A stretch of DNA of 64,000 bases from Marinobacter sp. (GTDB taxonomy: Bacteria; Pseudomonadota; Gammaproteobacteria; Pseudomonadales; Oleiphilaceae): contig JAIUMV010000007.1 in assembly GCA_022565395.1 (NCBI GenBank), positions 111,569 to 175,568 on the forward strand, read 5' to 3'. Positions 27,763 through 36,463 of the stretch are shown piece by piece. The position numbers were made by a program, and so were the translations under genes. The notes below the pieces were generated by a model, which saw nothing but the letters and a program-made list of their open reading frames with translations, did not search any database and was not told where the DNA came from. Each line of letters begins with the position of its first letter. Position 1 is the first letter of the stretch.

Positions 27763-27914
27763 GTGTCCGTCATCAGGCAAAGGAACCGTAACTCGATCTG
27801 TTTGCACGGTTTGGTTAAAATCCACACCTTCACATCAGTGTTAGGCTATGGCTTGCGCTGGACGTCTGACTTTAATCGTGCTCCGGATTTACGATCCGGC
27901 CCGCAGGAGCAGTA

Positions 27915-28916
27915 ATGACTATTGTAGTTTGTGCACTTTATAAATTTACGGCCCTTGAGGATTTCCAGGCCCTGAGGCAGCCTTTGCTTGATTTGATGCT
28001 GAGTCAGGATGTTCGCGGCACCTTGCTGCTGGCCCACGAAGGTATCAACGGCACTATCGCCGGCAGCCGTGAGGGCATTGACGCCGTTAAGGCCTGGCTG
28101 GCGGCAGACAGCCGCTTTGATGGCGTGGATTTCAAAGAATCCCTGGTGGATATCCAGCCTTTCAAACGCACCAAGGTGAAGCTGAAAAAAGAAATTGTCA
28201 CCATGGGCGTTGAGGGTATAGACCCGCGGCGAGTGGTGGGCACCTATGTCAAACCGAAGGACTGGAATGCGCTAATTGCTGACCCCGACGTAGTGGTTAT
28301 TGATACCCGCAACCAGTATGAGGTGGAGATTGGCTCCTTCAAGCGGGCCATTAATCCGGCGACGGAAACCTTCCGGGAGTTTCCTGAGTATGTGCAGCAG
28401 CATCTGGACCCTGCACGTCATAAAAAAGTGGCCATGTTCTGTACCGGGGGTATTCGCTGCGAAAAGTCCACCGCGTTCCTGAAAGAGCAGGGCTTTGAGG
28501 AGGTCTATCACCTTCAGGGTGGCATTCTCAAATACCTGGAAGAGGTGCCAGAAGAACAGAGCCTCTGGCAGGGTGAGTGTTTCGTGTTTGACGACCGGGT
28601 CACGGTGAACCATAAACTTGAACGTGGCGAATATGACCAGTGTCACGCCTGCCGTCGCCCCATTACAGAGGCGGACAAGGCGCGGCCCGAGTATGAGCAA
28701 GGGGTCAGTTGCCATCAGTGTTTCGCGAGCCTGTCAGCGGAGCAGCGGCAACGATTTGCGGAGCGTGAGCGCCAGATCAGACTGGCGGAGGCGCGGGGCG
28801 AAACCCACGTAGGTGGCGATGCCGCAGCCGTTATAGCCGCTCGGAAAGCCGCCAAGCAGGCTGCCCGGGCGCAACAGGCCCAACAAAGCATGGCCGGAGA
28901 GTGCAGGGATAGCTAA
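27915..28916 (+). CDS. trhO: tRNA uridine(34) hydroxylase TrhO (rhodanese family)
   Basis: 333 aa, formerly YceA. It carries out oxygen-dependent hydroxylation of U34 in certain tRNAs to ho5U. The N-terminal ferredoxin-like domain reads [19 protein letters not shown]. The rhodanese domain (about 120-225) has the active-site loop [11 protein letters not shown]. The C-terminal Cys-rich segment ([20 protein letters not shown]) fits the family. Start ATG at 27915 follows CAGGAGCAGTA. It stands alone. Confidence 0.93.
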   Translation: MTIVVCALYKFTALEDFQALRQPLLDLMLSQDVRGTLLLAHEGINGTIAGSREGIDAVKAWLAADSRFDGVDFKESLVDIQPFKRTKVKLKKEIVTMGVEGIDPRRVVGTYVKPKDWNALIADPDVVVIDTRNQYEVEIGSFKRAINPATETFREFPEYVQQHLDPARHKKVAMFCTGGIRCEKSTAFLKEQGFEEVYHLQGGILKYLEEVPEEQSLWQGECFVFDDRVTVNHKLERGEYDQCHACRRPITEADKARPEYEQGVSCHQCFASLSAEQRQRFAERERQIRLAEARGETHVGGDAAAVIAARKAAKQAARAQQAQQSMAGECRDS

Positions 28917-28986
28917 TACTGCGCGGCCATGCCGTTTGAGGACGCGGGGGATGGAAGCCCGCGTTCATGATTAAAGAGGAGATCTC

Positions 28987-29718
28987 ATGCGTTTTACCCG
29001 AGTAGCAACCTGTGTCGTCCTGGCAACCGTCCCCATGGCTTACGCGGACACCTCCGGAAACTGGAGTGGTGAGGCCGAGATAGGCGTACTGATGACCAGC
29101 GGCAATACGGAAGAGACCAAGATCAACTCGCGGCTGGCAGCAAAGCATGAAGTGGAGCACTGGCGCAATCAGGCGGAGTTCCGCTCACTCTATTCTGAGG
29201 CGGGTGACAACACCACCGCAGAGCGCTACCGCGCTATTTTGGAAACGGATTACAAGTTTACAGAGCGGCAGTTCTGGTTTGTCCGAGGCTCTTACGACAA
29301 TGATCGTTTCACCGGGTTTGATTTCCAGTCCTCCCTCACCACCGGTTATGGTAATCGGGTCTGGGAGCACGGTGACCGCTCATTTGTCGATCTCACCCTC
29401 GGTCTTGGTTATCGCTATGACCGCCTGAAAGTGGCCAATGACGATGGCCGCCGCACGGAAGAGGATGTCATCGCCCGTCTTGCCGGGCAGTTTGACTATG
29501 AACTGTCCGAGACGGCACTGTTCCGCCAGAAGCTGAGTACTGAAGTTGGGCTGGATGACGGCAACACCGTATCGGAGTCAGAAACAGCCCTGCAGGCCAC
29601 CCTGGTGGGCAATCTGTCCATGAAGGCATCTTATCGGGTCAAGCATGTTTCCGACGTGCCGGATGGCTTCAAGAAAACCGATACCGAGGTGGCGCTCTCG
29701 CTGCTCTATGGGTTCTGA
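28987..29718 (+). CDS. DUF481 outer-membrane beta-barrel protein (YdiY-like)
   Basis: 243 aa. Signal peptide 1-20 (ends MAYA), then GNWSGEAEIGVLMTSGNTEETKINSRLAAK-like opening strands typical of DUF481, with repeating amphipathic strands to an aromatic C-terminus (LSLLYGF) that suits BAM insertion. AAAGAGGAG lies just before the ATG. Function in the family is unknown; some members are acid-induced. The gene is monocistronic. Confidence 0.88.
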   Translation: MRFTRVATCVVLATVPMAYADTSGNWSGEAEIGVLMTSGNTEETKINSRLAAKHEVEHWRNQAEFRSLYSEAGDNTTAERYRAILETDYKFTERQFWFVRGSYDNDRFTGFDFQSSLTTGYGNRVWEHGDRSFVDLTLGLGYRYDRLKVANDDGRRTEEDVIARLAGQFDYELSETALFRQKLSTEVGLDDGNTVSESETALQATLVGNLSMKASYRVKHVSDVPDGFKKTDTEVALSLLYGF

Positions 29719-29728
29719 ACGCCTGCGC

Positions 29729-30673
29729 CTATACCCGGTTGCGAAGGCCTAGCGCATCCGGGTAGGGGCTCAGGTAACCCTGATTCTCCAGATAAGCCGC
29801 CGGTTGCCGACGCTGGGCCATGCGCAGCAGTGTCATGGGTACGATTAGAGGGACTTCTTCCCGGCGGTAGGCTTCGATCTGTTCCAGTAGCATCTGCTTT
29901 TCCACCGGCTCCAGCACATCCCGCAGATAGCCCATCATGCTTTGCATAACGTGGGCATGGGAGCCTCGCCTTATCTGGCGCGCCATGGCCTGCATAAAGG
30001 CACTGATGTATTGCTCGGCGATCAGCCCGATGGGGGCCGTTTTGAGGTTGGCGATTTTCTGCCCCAACTGGCGATAGGCGTTCTCACTGTGGGCCTTGAG
30101 CTGGAACTTGTGGCGGGTGTGGAAAGCGACCAGGGCCGCCGCGGTCAGGCCTTCTGCTTCCAGCCGCATCCACTCATCATAGACAAACACCCGCTCGATA
30201 AAATTCTCCCTGAGATGGCTGTCATTGAGGCGTCCTTCCTCCTCAACTGGCATCAAGGGGAAGCGTTGCATCAGCGCAGACGCGAACATGCCCCGGCCAT
30301 CCCGGTGCAGAACCTGCCCCTGCGGGTCGTAGATCCGGATGCGCTCCATGCCGCAGCTAGGTGACTTGGCCATCAGAATATAGCCCCGCAGATGGCTCAA
30401 GCCGTCCAGGGTTGCTGTGATCCAGTCGTTCATGGCCTCGGTGTGGTCACCATCGCCTTTGACTTCCACCAGACGCAACGCCTCCCCCTGCTGCTCCAGG
30501 TGGATGGTGGGTCGTGGCACACCCAGGCCCGCCTGCAATTCCGGGCACAGAGGCAGGAACTCAAAGTAATTGGACAGCACCTTGGTGCAGTAGGGGGAAT
30601 GTTTGTGGCCGCCGTCGTAGCGAACTTCCTCGCCAAGCAGGCAGGCGCTGATACCGACCGGTATTTTCTGCAT
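29729..30673 (-). CDS. DUF523-DUF1722 fusion protein (YbgA-like)
   Basis: 314 aa. Residues about 5-155 are DUF523, with the cysteine-bearing signature VGISACLLGEEVRYDGGHK, FLPLCPELQAGLGVPR and AKSPSCG. Residues about 190-305 are DUF1722 (HTRHKFQLKAHSENAYRQLG). The cysteine pattern suggests a metal or Fe-S centre. Genes of this type are often near photolyase (phrB) or sulfur/selenium genes elsewhere, but not here. Role unknown; it converges on the DUF481 gene with a 10-nt gap. Confidence 0.88.
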   Translation of the reverse strand: MQKIPVGISACLLGEEVRYDGGHKHSPYCTKVLSNYFEFLPLCPELQAGLGVPRPTIHLEQQGEALRLVEVKGDGDHTEAMNDWITATLDGLSHLRGYILMAKSPSCGMERIRIYDPQGQVLHRDGRGMFASALMQRFPLMPVEEEGRLNDSHLRENFIERVFVYDEWMRLEAEGLTAAALVAFHTRHKFQLKAHSENAYRQLGQKIANLKTAPIGLIAEQYISAFMQAMARQIRRGSHAHVMQSMMGYLRDVLEPVEKQMLLEQIEAYRREEVPLIVPMTLLRMAQRRQPAAYLENQGYLSPYPDALGLRNRV

Positions 30674-30761
30674 TTTGAATGCCTCGTTGTCTGGCTTCCG
30701 GGCCGGTCAGGCCCATTACGCCAGAGCTTTTACGTTGGCTGGTGCTCATCGGTGCTGTGGG

Positions 30762-31511
30762 TTAGCGGTACTTATCCAGAATACGCTCAAAAACACCCTG
30801 GGCTTTCATGTCATGCAGCGCGCTGTTGAATTTTTCAACAAATTCTGAATGTTGCGGTGCGAACATGAACCGATAGCCTGTCACACTGAGCTCAATGGGT
30901 TGCAGCACCAGCTCATCCCGCCAGGGCTGGTTTCTCAATTCCCACTCGGCAACAAAGTTGTTGATAATGAGGGCGTCGAAACGGTCAGCGAGTCGCAGAC
31001 GATTCAACTGTTCCTCGTTATTGGAGACATCAAACCGTCGGATATGGCCCTGCTGAATCATGTCCTTCAGCTCGGGATAGTGGAAGCCCAGCCTGGCTAG
31101 TAACCTGGTGCCGGATAATTGCTCCACATTTTCGATGGGGGGGGACCCGCGGCGGGTGTAAATCACATCCTGCACATAGACAACAGGGTCGGTGAATATG
31201 AAGGCGGAGGGATTGGTCGTCCATTCGATAGCACGCATGGTGCCGTCCAGCTCACCGCTCAGGATAAAGTCATCAACCCGGTTGGGCGGTATCTCTCGGG
31301 CTGTCAGCTGGTAGCCATGAGTCAATGCAACGTAGTGCAGTACATCCCACATGATGCCGGAAACGGAGTCATCATCGTGGCGAATGGCAAACGGCGGGTA
31401 ACCGTTGTCACTGATGTTGATGACAAGCTCCCGGTCCGGCACCCTTGCAAACGCCGAGCAGGCGTGCAAAACCAGCAGGGCAACACTGGCCAGAAGGGTG
31501 AGTCTGCGCAT
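30762..31511 (-). CDS. Periplasmic solute-binding protein (SBP family 3)
   Basis: 249 aa. Signal peptide 1-22, then a two-lobed amino-acid-binding-type fold: GYPPFAIRHDDDSVSGIMWDVLHYVA near the N-terminus, RAIEWTTNPSAFIFTDPV and the C-terminal FNSALHDMKAQGVFERILDKY. No transporter genes are adjacent, so it may be an orphan binding protein or a sensor partner; such stand-alone proteins are common in gammaproteobacteria. It lies just downstream of the GntR gene on the same strand, separated by 30 nt. Confidence 0.85.
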   Translation of the reverse strand: MRRLTLLASVALLVLHACSAFARVPDRELVINISDNGYPPFAIRHDDDSVSGIMWDVLHYVALTHGYQLTAREIPPNRVDDFILSGELDGTMRAIEWTTNPSAFIFTDPVVYVQDVIYTRRGSPPIENVEQLSGTRLLARLGFHYPELKDMIQQGHIRRFDVSNNEEQLNRLRLADRFDALIINNFVAEWELRNQPWRDELVLQPIELSVTGYRFMFAPQHSEFVEKFNSALHDMKAQGVFERILDKYR

Positions 31512-31541
31512 GCCATCTCCGTGGTGTGATGCTGTAACTCC

Positions 31542-32270
31542 TTACACTATAGCAGCGGTTTTATCCGCCGCAGCGGAATCCGGGTCAAGCGCGCGTTGAA
31601 TCAACTGCTTCTGATGCTCGGCAAAGTCAAAGATGGCGCGTTCTGCAGCGGGCGCGTCACGTTGCAGCACGGCTTTGGTGAGGGCTTCAAAGAACTGCCC
31701 GGTGGTGGAGAGGTCGTGCCGGAAACGATCAGCCCCCAGAAAATACGCGCGACTCACCGCGGGTTTAAGGTTGTCCAGTGACTCGGTGAGGTATTCGTTG
31801 TCCACTACCTCGCAGCAGGCGTCCATGACATCAAAGCTGCACTTCACGATTTCGGTTATTTCCGGTGGCGTCGCGTTGACCTGCCGGGCCACCTGGCTCA
31901 CTTTCTCCAACAGGTGCTGGCGGTGTGAGTCCTGCCAGCGCTCGCACAGCCGCTTACCCAACATCATCAGCAAGTGCATGTAGACATCGTAGAGCTCAGT
32001 GGCATGTTGGGCATTGAGCTGTGACGCAAATGCACCCTTGCGAGGCTTGATGTCCACCAGATGCCTGCGTTCCAGAGTGTACAGTGCCTCCTTCACAGAG
32101 GCCCGGCTGACCTCCAGTTCCGTGGCGATATGCGCCTCCTGCAGACGCTCACCGGGGCGGATGTAGCCGCTGATGATGCGCTCTGACAGGTAATTGGCAA
32201 TCTCGGTAGCCAAGGTATTGGGAACTTGGAAATCCATGGTGCTGGCAGCCTCGGTTTTGGTCGGTCGCAT
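31542..32270 (-). CDS. GntR-family regulator, FadR/FCD subfamily
   Basis: 242 aa from the first ATG, or 231 aa from MDFQVP at 32237; neither start has a strong ribosome site. The winged helix (about 15-85) contains ERIISGYIRPGERLQEAHIA, ELEVSRASVKEALYTLERRHLV and a basic wing. The C-terminal FCD domain is all-helical with metal/ligand-type His and Asp residues (HLLMMLGKRL, DRFRHDLSTTGQFFEAL). FCD regulators sense carboxylates. It is divergent from the Tad pilus operon, and a matching operator lies between them. It may control the pilus, the downstream binding protein, or both. Confidence 0.88.
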   Translation of the reverse strand: MRPTKTEAASTMDFQVPNTLATEIANYLSERIISGYIRPGERLQEAHIATELEVSRASVKEALYTLERRHLVDIKPRKGAFASQLNAQHATELYDVYMHLLMMLGKRLCERWQDSHRQHLLEKVSQVARQVNATPPEITEIVKCSFDVMDACCEVVDNEYLTESLDNLKPAVSRAYFLGADRFRHDLSTTGQFFEALTKAVLQRDAPAAERAIFDFAEHQKQLIQRALDPDSAAADKTAAIV

Positions 32271-32313
32271 CAGATAATGTCTGATTATGCGCTAAACTGG
32301 ACTTAATTGACAT

Positions 32314-32326
32314 ATTGTAGAACAAT
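32314..32326. promoter_or_regulatory. FadR-type GntR operator between gntR and flp
   Basis: ATTGTAGAACAAT: arms ATTGT and ACAAT around AGA, matching the FadR-subfamily consensus TNGTNNNACNA. It sits in the divergent spacer 44 nt from the gntR start and 138 nt before the pilin start. An overlapping AACAA/TTGTT symmetry (32321-32334) may extend it. Confidence 0.55.
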
Positions 32327-32463
32327 TAGTTGTTGTCGGGGTGTAGGACAGTCCGGCGACCAAAAGTGCACGAAAGTACACAAATTTTTTCTGCGAGCAT
32401 AAGGTGAAACTAAATTCAGTGAGCTATTCTGATCCCATACATAACAACCATTATGAGGTAGCT

Positions 32464-32697
32464 ATGCAGAACCTTAACAAGCGTCAGCTATCCGACGCGC
32501 AAACCTCACCCCTATCTGAAGGCGCTTCGGCTCATTCTGTGGGCCATCTTGAACAGGGTGCCTCAGCTCTTGAATATATAATTCTTGTCGTTGTTATAGT
32601 CGCTGCCATTGTATTGGCGGTGCAGACCGGTGTGCTGGATGGCTTGTTGGACGCTTTCCGTGGCGTCTTTGACAATATCGACACATCAGGCGGTTAG
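32464..32697 (+). CDS. flp: Flp/Fap-type type IVb prepilin
   Basis: 77 aa. A class 4b prepilin with the cleavage motif G/ASALEYIILVVVIVAAIV: Gly32 at -1, Glu at +5 and Tyr at +6, as required for Flp pilins. The mature pilin would be only 45 aa, essentially one hydrophobic helix plus a short tail. The leader of 32 residues is longer than usual and rich in Ser, Gln and His. ATG at 32464 follows GAGGTAGCT. It opens the Tad operon; the major pilus subunit is the likely role. Confidence 0.88.
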   Translation: MQNLNKRQLSDAQTSPLSEGASAHSVGHLEQGASALEYIILVVVIVAAIVLAVQTGVLDGLLDAFRGVFDNIDTSGG

Positions 32698-32716
32698 GCC
32701 CAGGCGGGTTGCGCAG

Positions 32717-33196
32717 GTGTTAACTGTGTGTGGCTCCGCGTCCATAGGGCGCGAAAGGGGTGTGGTGGCAATTGAATTTGCCCTACTGTTCCCTGTCGTG
32801 GCGGCCCTGATTTACGGCGCTGCGGTCTACGCCGTGATTTTTCATTATCAGATTCAAATGCAGTCGGCGGTGGATCAGGCTGCGTCTTCCGTGCTTCACC
32901 TGGATCGTAATCAGTTACCCGCAGCACAGCTTGCAGGCGCAGTGGAATTGCGTGCCAACGCCTTACTGGAAAACCTTGTGGCAGGCTTGCCTCGTCGTTT
33001 GTCGGACCGGCTTGACGATGAGCTAACCGGTTGTGTGCTCTGGTCTGGCGAGCAAGGCGGTATAGCGCTTACCTTGCTTCAGTGTGACATGCAGGCAACG
33101 GGTGCGCAGCTGTTTCCGACCCTTAGCTTCGGTATGTTGGGGCAGTTTCCGCCAGTACCTGACACCGTGAGAGCCTCGGCCCGCATTGCCTTCTAG
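32717..33196 (+). CDS. tadE: TadE-like minor pilin/pseudopilin
   Basis: About 159 aa. The TadE signature RERGVVAIEFALLFPVVAALIY is present near the N-terminus, with Glu +5 after a Gly. It is a bitopic protein processed like pilin and needed for Tad pilus assembly in the family. No ATG is available in a sensible place; GTG at 32717 or 32726 just after flp is preferred, so the exact start is uncertain. The region after the helix has the A/Q/L-rich sequence usual for TadE/TadF. Confidence 0.78.
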   Translation: MLTVCGSASIGRERGVVAIEFALLFPVVAALIYGAAVYAVIFHYQIQMQSAVDQAASSVLHLDRNQLPAAQLAGAVELRANALLENLVAGLPRRLSDRLDDELTGCVLWSGEQGGIALTLLQCDMQATGAQLFPTLSFGMLGQFPPVPDTVRASARIAF

Positions 33197-33241
33197 CGCT
33201 ATCAGACATGGGTCAACAGGCAGTCTTTATTCGGAGGTTAG

Positions 33242-34099
33242 ATGAAAGGGAAAGGTCTATACCTGATGCCAGGTTTGCTGTTGGCATCGCTTGCATTGGT
33301 GTTGGCTGTCATTGGCTTGTCCCGCGGGACCACTGTTGTGGTGGAGCATCCTGTGACGCCTGCTGAGACTTCCGAGATGCCTGTTGAGCAGCCAGCAGCG
33401 CCACGCTTTGACTATTGGATGGCTACGCGGGTATTGCCCGCGTCAGCGACGCCAACCCAAGAGACTTTGGTGGTGGCGTCATCCCCTGTCCCAGTGCCTG
33501 GAGCCATCCCATCCAGTACGCCCCTAGATACGTTGCATTTGCGCAAGAGCGTCAGAGCGGGAGAGCTGCTGACGGAGGACCACCTCGTTGAAACCAGTCT
33601 GCTGGCACGGCAGCTCCCTGAGGGCTTTCAAGCTCTGGCCCTTGCGGTGGATGATGTGGTGGCGGCGGGTGGCCTGCTGCGCCCCGGAGATCTTGTGGAT
33701 GTTATTGGTGCTTTCCGGCGCTCCGATAAGGAGCGCCAAGCGGCCCTCGTGCTACTGAGAGAGATCACCGTTCTAGCCGTAAGGGGCGAGCTAAGCTCGG
33801 GGGAGGGGCAGGACGCGGAAAGTCGTCGTCGCAATAACACCGTGGTACTGGCGGTACCCTCTGCAAAAGCCCCGGCTCTGGTTCTGGCTGCAAGCGAAGG
33901 GACGATCAGGCTTGCAGTATCCGGCTTTCAGCCCTCTGGCGTATTGGAGCACACCGCTTCAGCAGAACCGGCTAAACCGGTTTACTTTGATGACCTTTTT
34001 CCTCGCCCCCCGGCACCGCCCGCCAGGCCGCGACCTGCACCTGCACCTCGTGTTCAGGTATTTGAAGGCACTCAGACGAGGGATGTCCATGTTCGTTAA
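33242..34099 (+). CDS. cpaB: Flp pilus assembly protein CpaB/RcpC
   Basis: 285 aa. One N-terminal membrane helix (about 8-26), a Pro/Thr-rich linker, an SAF domain (about 90-150; LRKSVRAGELLTEDHLVE, ALAVDDVVAAGGLLRPGDLVDVIG) and a Pro/Arg-rich C-terminus. In Tad systems it is periplasmic and works with the secretin. GGAGG stands 5 nt before the ATG. Its 3' end overlaps the secretin gene start by 11 nt. Confidence 0.88.
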   Translation: MKGKGLYLMPGLLLASLALVLAVIGLSRGTTVVVEHPVTPAETSEMPVEQPAAPRFDYWMATRVLPASATPTQETLVVASSPVPVPGAIPSSTPLDTLHLRKSVRAGELLTEDHLVETSLLARQLPEGFQALALAVDDVVAAGGLLRPGDLVDVIGAFRRSDKERQAALVLLREITVLAVRGELSSGEGQDAESRRRNNTVVLAVPSAKAPALVLAASEGTIRLAVSGFQPSGVLEHTASAEPAKPVYFDDLFPRPPAPPARPRPAPAPRVQVFEGTQTRDVHVR

Positions 34100-35258
34100 C
34101 ACCTTGGTATGCAGGCTGAATTCACTGCTGTTCATAGTCCTCTGCACCTTGCCAGCTTTTGTCCAGGCAGGCGAAATTCGTCTGGCGCCAGGTGAGCAGC
34201 AGGTGATGAGCTTCCCTGAGCGGCTGACCAAGGTGGCCATCTCAAATCCCGAGGTGGCTTCTGTCAATGTGTCTGGGCGGCAGGAGATACTGATTACCGC
34301 CAATGGCGAAGGCAGCGCGGTGTTGAACGTCTGGCTGGGTAGCGGAACAGAGCCCGAACGGACGCCGGTGGTGGTGGCTTACACGCTGGGAGACCGTGTG
34401 CCCCATGGCACACAGGTACAAACGGATATCCGTATTCTCGAGGTGAGTCGCAGTGAGCTGAATAGCCTGGGTGTTTACTACGCCAACCTGTTCAATGGCG
34501 GTCGTTCGGCCATTGGTCTGGCGCCACCGGGGTCAGGTTTTCGTGGATTCCCGGGTGCTCAGGGTGGCGCCATGGCGCCTTTGCGCAATGAAGGCTTCAA
34601 CCTGTTCAGCTTTGGTCGTAACTCCTTGGGTATCGTTGCGGCACTGGAGTCGGGTGGTTTTGCTTACACGCTGGCAGAACCGTCCCTGACCAGTCTCAGT
34701 GGCCAGCAGGCTTCGTTTCTGTCGGGTGGTGAGTTTCCTGTGCCCGTCAGCAGTGACGTCAACGGTACTCGGGTAGAGTATAAAAAGTTTGGGGTTGCAC
34801 TCACGCTGACGCCTACGGTGATCAACAGTGAGCAGATTATTCTGGCAGTAGCGCCTGAAGTCAGTGAGTTGGACTTTTCCTCGGGTATCGAATCAGGTGG
34901 CGTTTCAGTGCCCGGACTCCGTGTGCGGCGGGCAGAAACCACCGTTTCCCTGGGGCCGGGTGAGACATTTATTATCAGCGGTCTGGTGAGTCGCAGCACC
35001 ATAAATAACAGTGACAGGGTGCCCGGCCTTGGCCGCATCCCTGTGCTGGGCGCCCTGTTCCGCTCCGATCGTATCGCCCGGGAAGACAAAGAACTCATCA
35101 TGGTGGTGACACCCTATATCGTGTCGCCACTCAAGCAGGAAGCGCGGGATATGGCATTGCCAGGCCGCGATTACCATGAGAGCAGTACCGGCTGGCTGGA
35201 CATGGCCACCCAGTCTGGGCGCGGCTCTCGTCCCATCCGACATGGTCTTAGCTGGTAA
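34089..35258 (+). CDS. rcpA: Tad secretin RcpA/CpaC
   Basis: 389 aa outer-membrane secretin. Signal peptide about 1-22 (ends FVQAGE), a BON/N-domain strand (AISNPEVASVNVSGRQEILITAN), N1-type domain and the secretin core (GVALTLTPTVINSEQIILAVAPEVSELD, LRVRRAETTVSLGPGETFIISGL, VPGLGRIPVLGALFRSD, ELIMVVTPYIV). ATG at 34089 is favoured because GAGGG lies 6 nt upstream; ATG at 34083 is possible. It forms the gate through which Flp pili exit. Confidence 0.92.
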   Translation: MFVNTLVCRLNSLLFIVLCTLPAFVQAGEIRLAPGEQQVMSFPERLTKVAISNPEVASVNVSGRQEILITANGEGSAVLNVWLGSGTEPERTPVVVAYTLGDRVPHGTQVQTDIRILEVSRSELNSLGVYYANLFNGGRSAIGLAPPGSGFRGFPGAQGGAMAPLRNEGFNLFSFGRNSLGIVAALESGGFAYTLAEPSLTSLSGQQASFLSGGEFPVPVSSDVNGTRVEYKKFGVALTLTPTVINSEQIILAVAPEVSELDFSSGIESGGVSVPGLRVRRAETTVSLGPGETFIISGLVSRSTINNSDRVPGLGRIPVLGALFRSDRIAREDKELIMVVTPYIVSPLKQEARDMALPGRDYHESSTGWLDMATQSGRGSRPIRHGLSW

Positions 35259-35263
35259 CCCTC

Positions 35264-36451
35264 ATGACTGGTAAGGATATTTTACTGTGCGTGGCTGATG
35301 ATTTGGGTATCCGGGCCTGGGTAGAGCGGGTTGCAGAGGATCTTTGGCCGCCGGAATTTGTTACCAGCAGCGACATCTCAAGAATACTGCGCTTGCTGGA
35401 GGTTACTGCCAGCCCGGTGGTGCTGGTGGAAGTAGATGAAGGCTCACCTGAACGATCCAGAACCCTGATTGAGGCCATCGTCCGGAGCTTTCCCGGCCTC
35501 ACGGTGGTGGCGGTGGCAACCCGTATCGGCCAGGACGATCTGTTGAGCCTCATGCGTGCGGGTGTCCGGGATTGTTTTAACGTCAGCAACCCTATTGGCG
35601 ATGTACGGGAGCGCCTGCAGGGTTGCTTTCAGGCGGCGTCAGGCAGCAGACCGCTCGGCGCTGCTGGTCTCGAGCGCAAGTTGATCCTGGTGGGTGGGGC
35701 TGCGGGCATTGTCGACACGCGTTTTTTTACACAAAGCATGGCTGTCGCTTTGAGTGGCAAATACCCCTCGCAACGCATCCTGGCCATTGACGGACAGTCT
35801 CAAGGCGGTGAAGTGTTCTGCATGGATGCTAACAACCGCCTGACGCTGGAAACTATGCTGGTTAACCCCGCCTCTCTGGATGAGTCCATGGTCAGCACCG
35901 GTCTCGAGCAGTTTGGCGACAATCTGTGCCTGCTCGCCGGGAATCTGGGGGAATCGGACGCCCATGTGGACCGCAATGCTGACTTGTTTATCGCCATCAG
36001 TCGGCTTGCGGATATGTTTGACCACATTATCGTTAATACCGACGCCCGTGCGGGCTACCGCTGGGTGCGCACCCTTGGCAGTCGTGTACGTTATTTTGTG
36101 ATGCTGATGCACCCGCTGGTGGGCCAGGCCCATGCTGCCCGTGAGGCCCTGGGGCAGTGGCGGCCTATGTTGCCAGACAACTGCGAAGTTTGTTTTGTGG
36201 TGGATGGCTATGAAAAGAAAGTTCCGCCCGGCCTGTCAGAATTACAGGAAGTGCTGGGCACTCCTTTGCTGGGAACCCTGCCTTTGGATTGGCGCACTCG
36301 CCTGCTGGCCATGAATGCAGGTTTGCCGGTGCAGACTGTCGCGCCTAAAAGTGATTACGCAAAGCATATGGATGGACTGGTGTTGCAGATGCCGTTAATG
36401 ACGGATCAGCGCGGGTCCAGTGATCTCAAACAGTGGTTGCGGTTTGGGTAA
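35264..36451 (+). CDS. tadZ: TadZ/CpaE-like localisation ATPase with degenerate Walker A
   Basis: 395 aa. An N-terminal atypical receiver-like domain (about 1-125, DDLLSLMRAGVRDCFNVSNP) is followed by a MinD/ParA-like domain (about 135-390) that in Tad systems places the pilus machine at the pole. The usual KGGxGKT loop is replaced by GGAAGIVDTRFF (144-155), lacking both the lysine and threonine of Walker A. Later ParA-like strands (QRILAIDGQSQGGEVFCMD, MFDHIIVNTDARAGYRWV) remain. It is thus probably non-hydrolysing. Confidence 0.82.
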   Translation: MTGKDILLCVADDLGIRAWVERVAEDLWPPEFVTSSDISRILRLLEVTASPVVLVEVDEGSPERSRTLIEAIVRSFPGLTVVAVATRIGQDDLLSLMRAGVRDCFNVSNPIGDVRERLQGCFQAASGSRPLGAAGLERKLILVGGAAGIVDTRFFTQSMAVALSGKYPSQRILAIDGQSQGGEVFCMDANNRLTLETMLVNPASLDESMVSTGLEQFGDNLCLLAGNLGESDAHVDRNADLFIAISRLADMFDHIIVNTDARAGYRWVRTLGSRVRYFVMLMHPLVGQAHAAREALGQWRPMLPDNCEVCFVVDGYEKKVPPGLSELQEVLGTPLLGTLPLDWRTRLLAMNAGLPVQTVAPKSDYAKHMDGLVLQMPLMTDQRGSSDLKQWLRFG

Positions 36452-36463
36452 TGGGGGGCAGCG

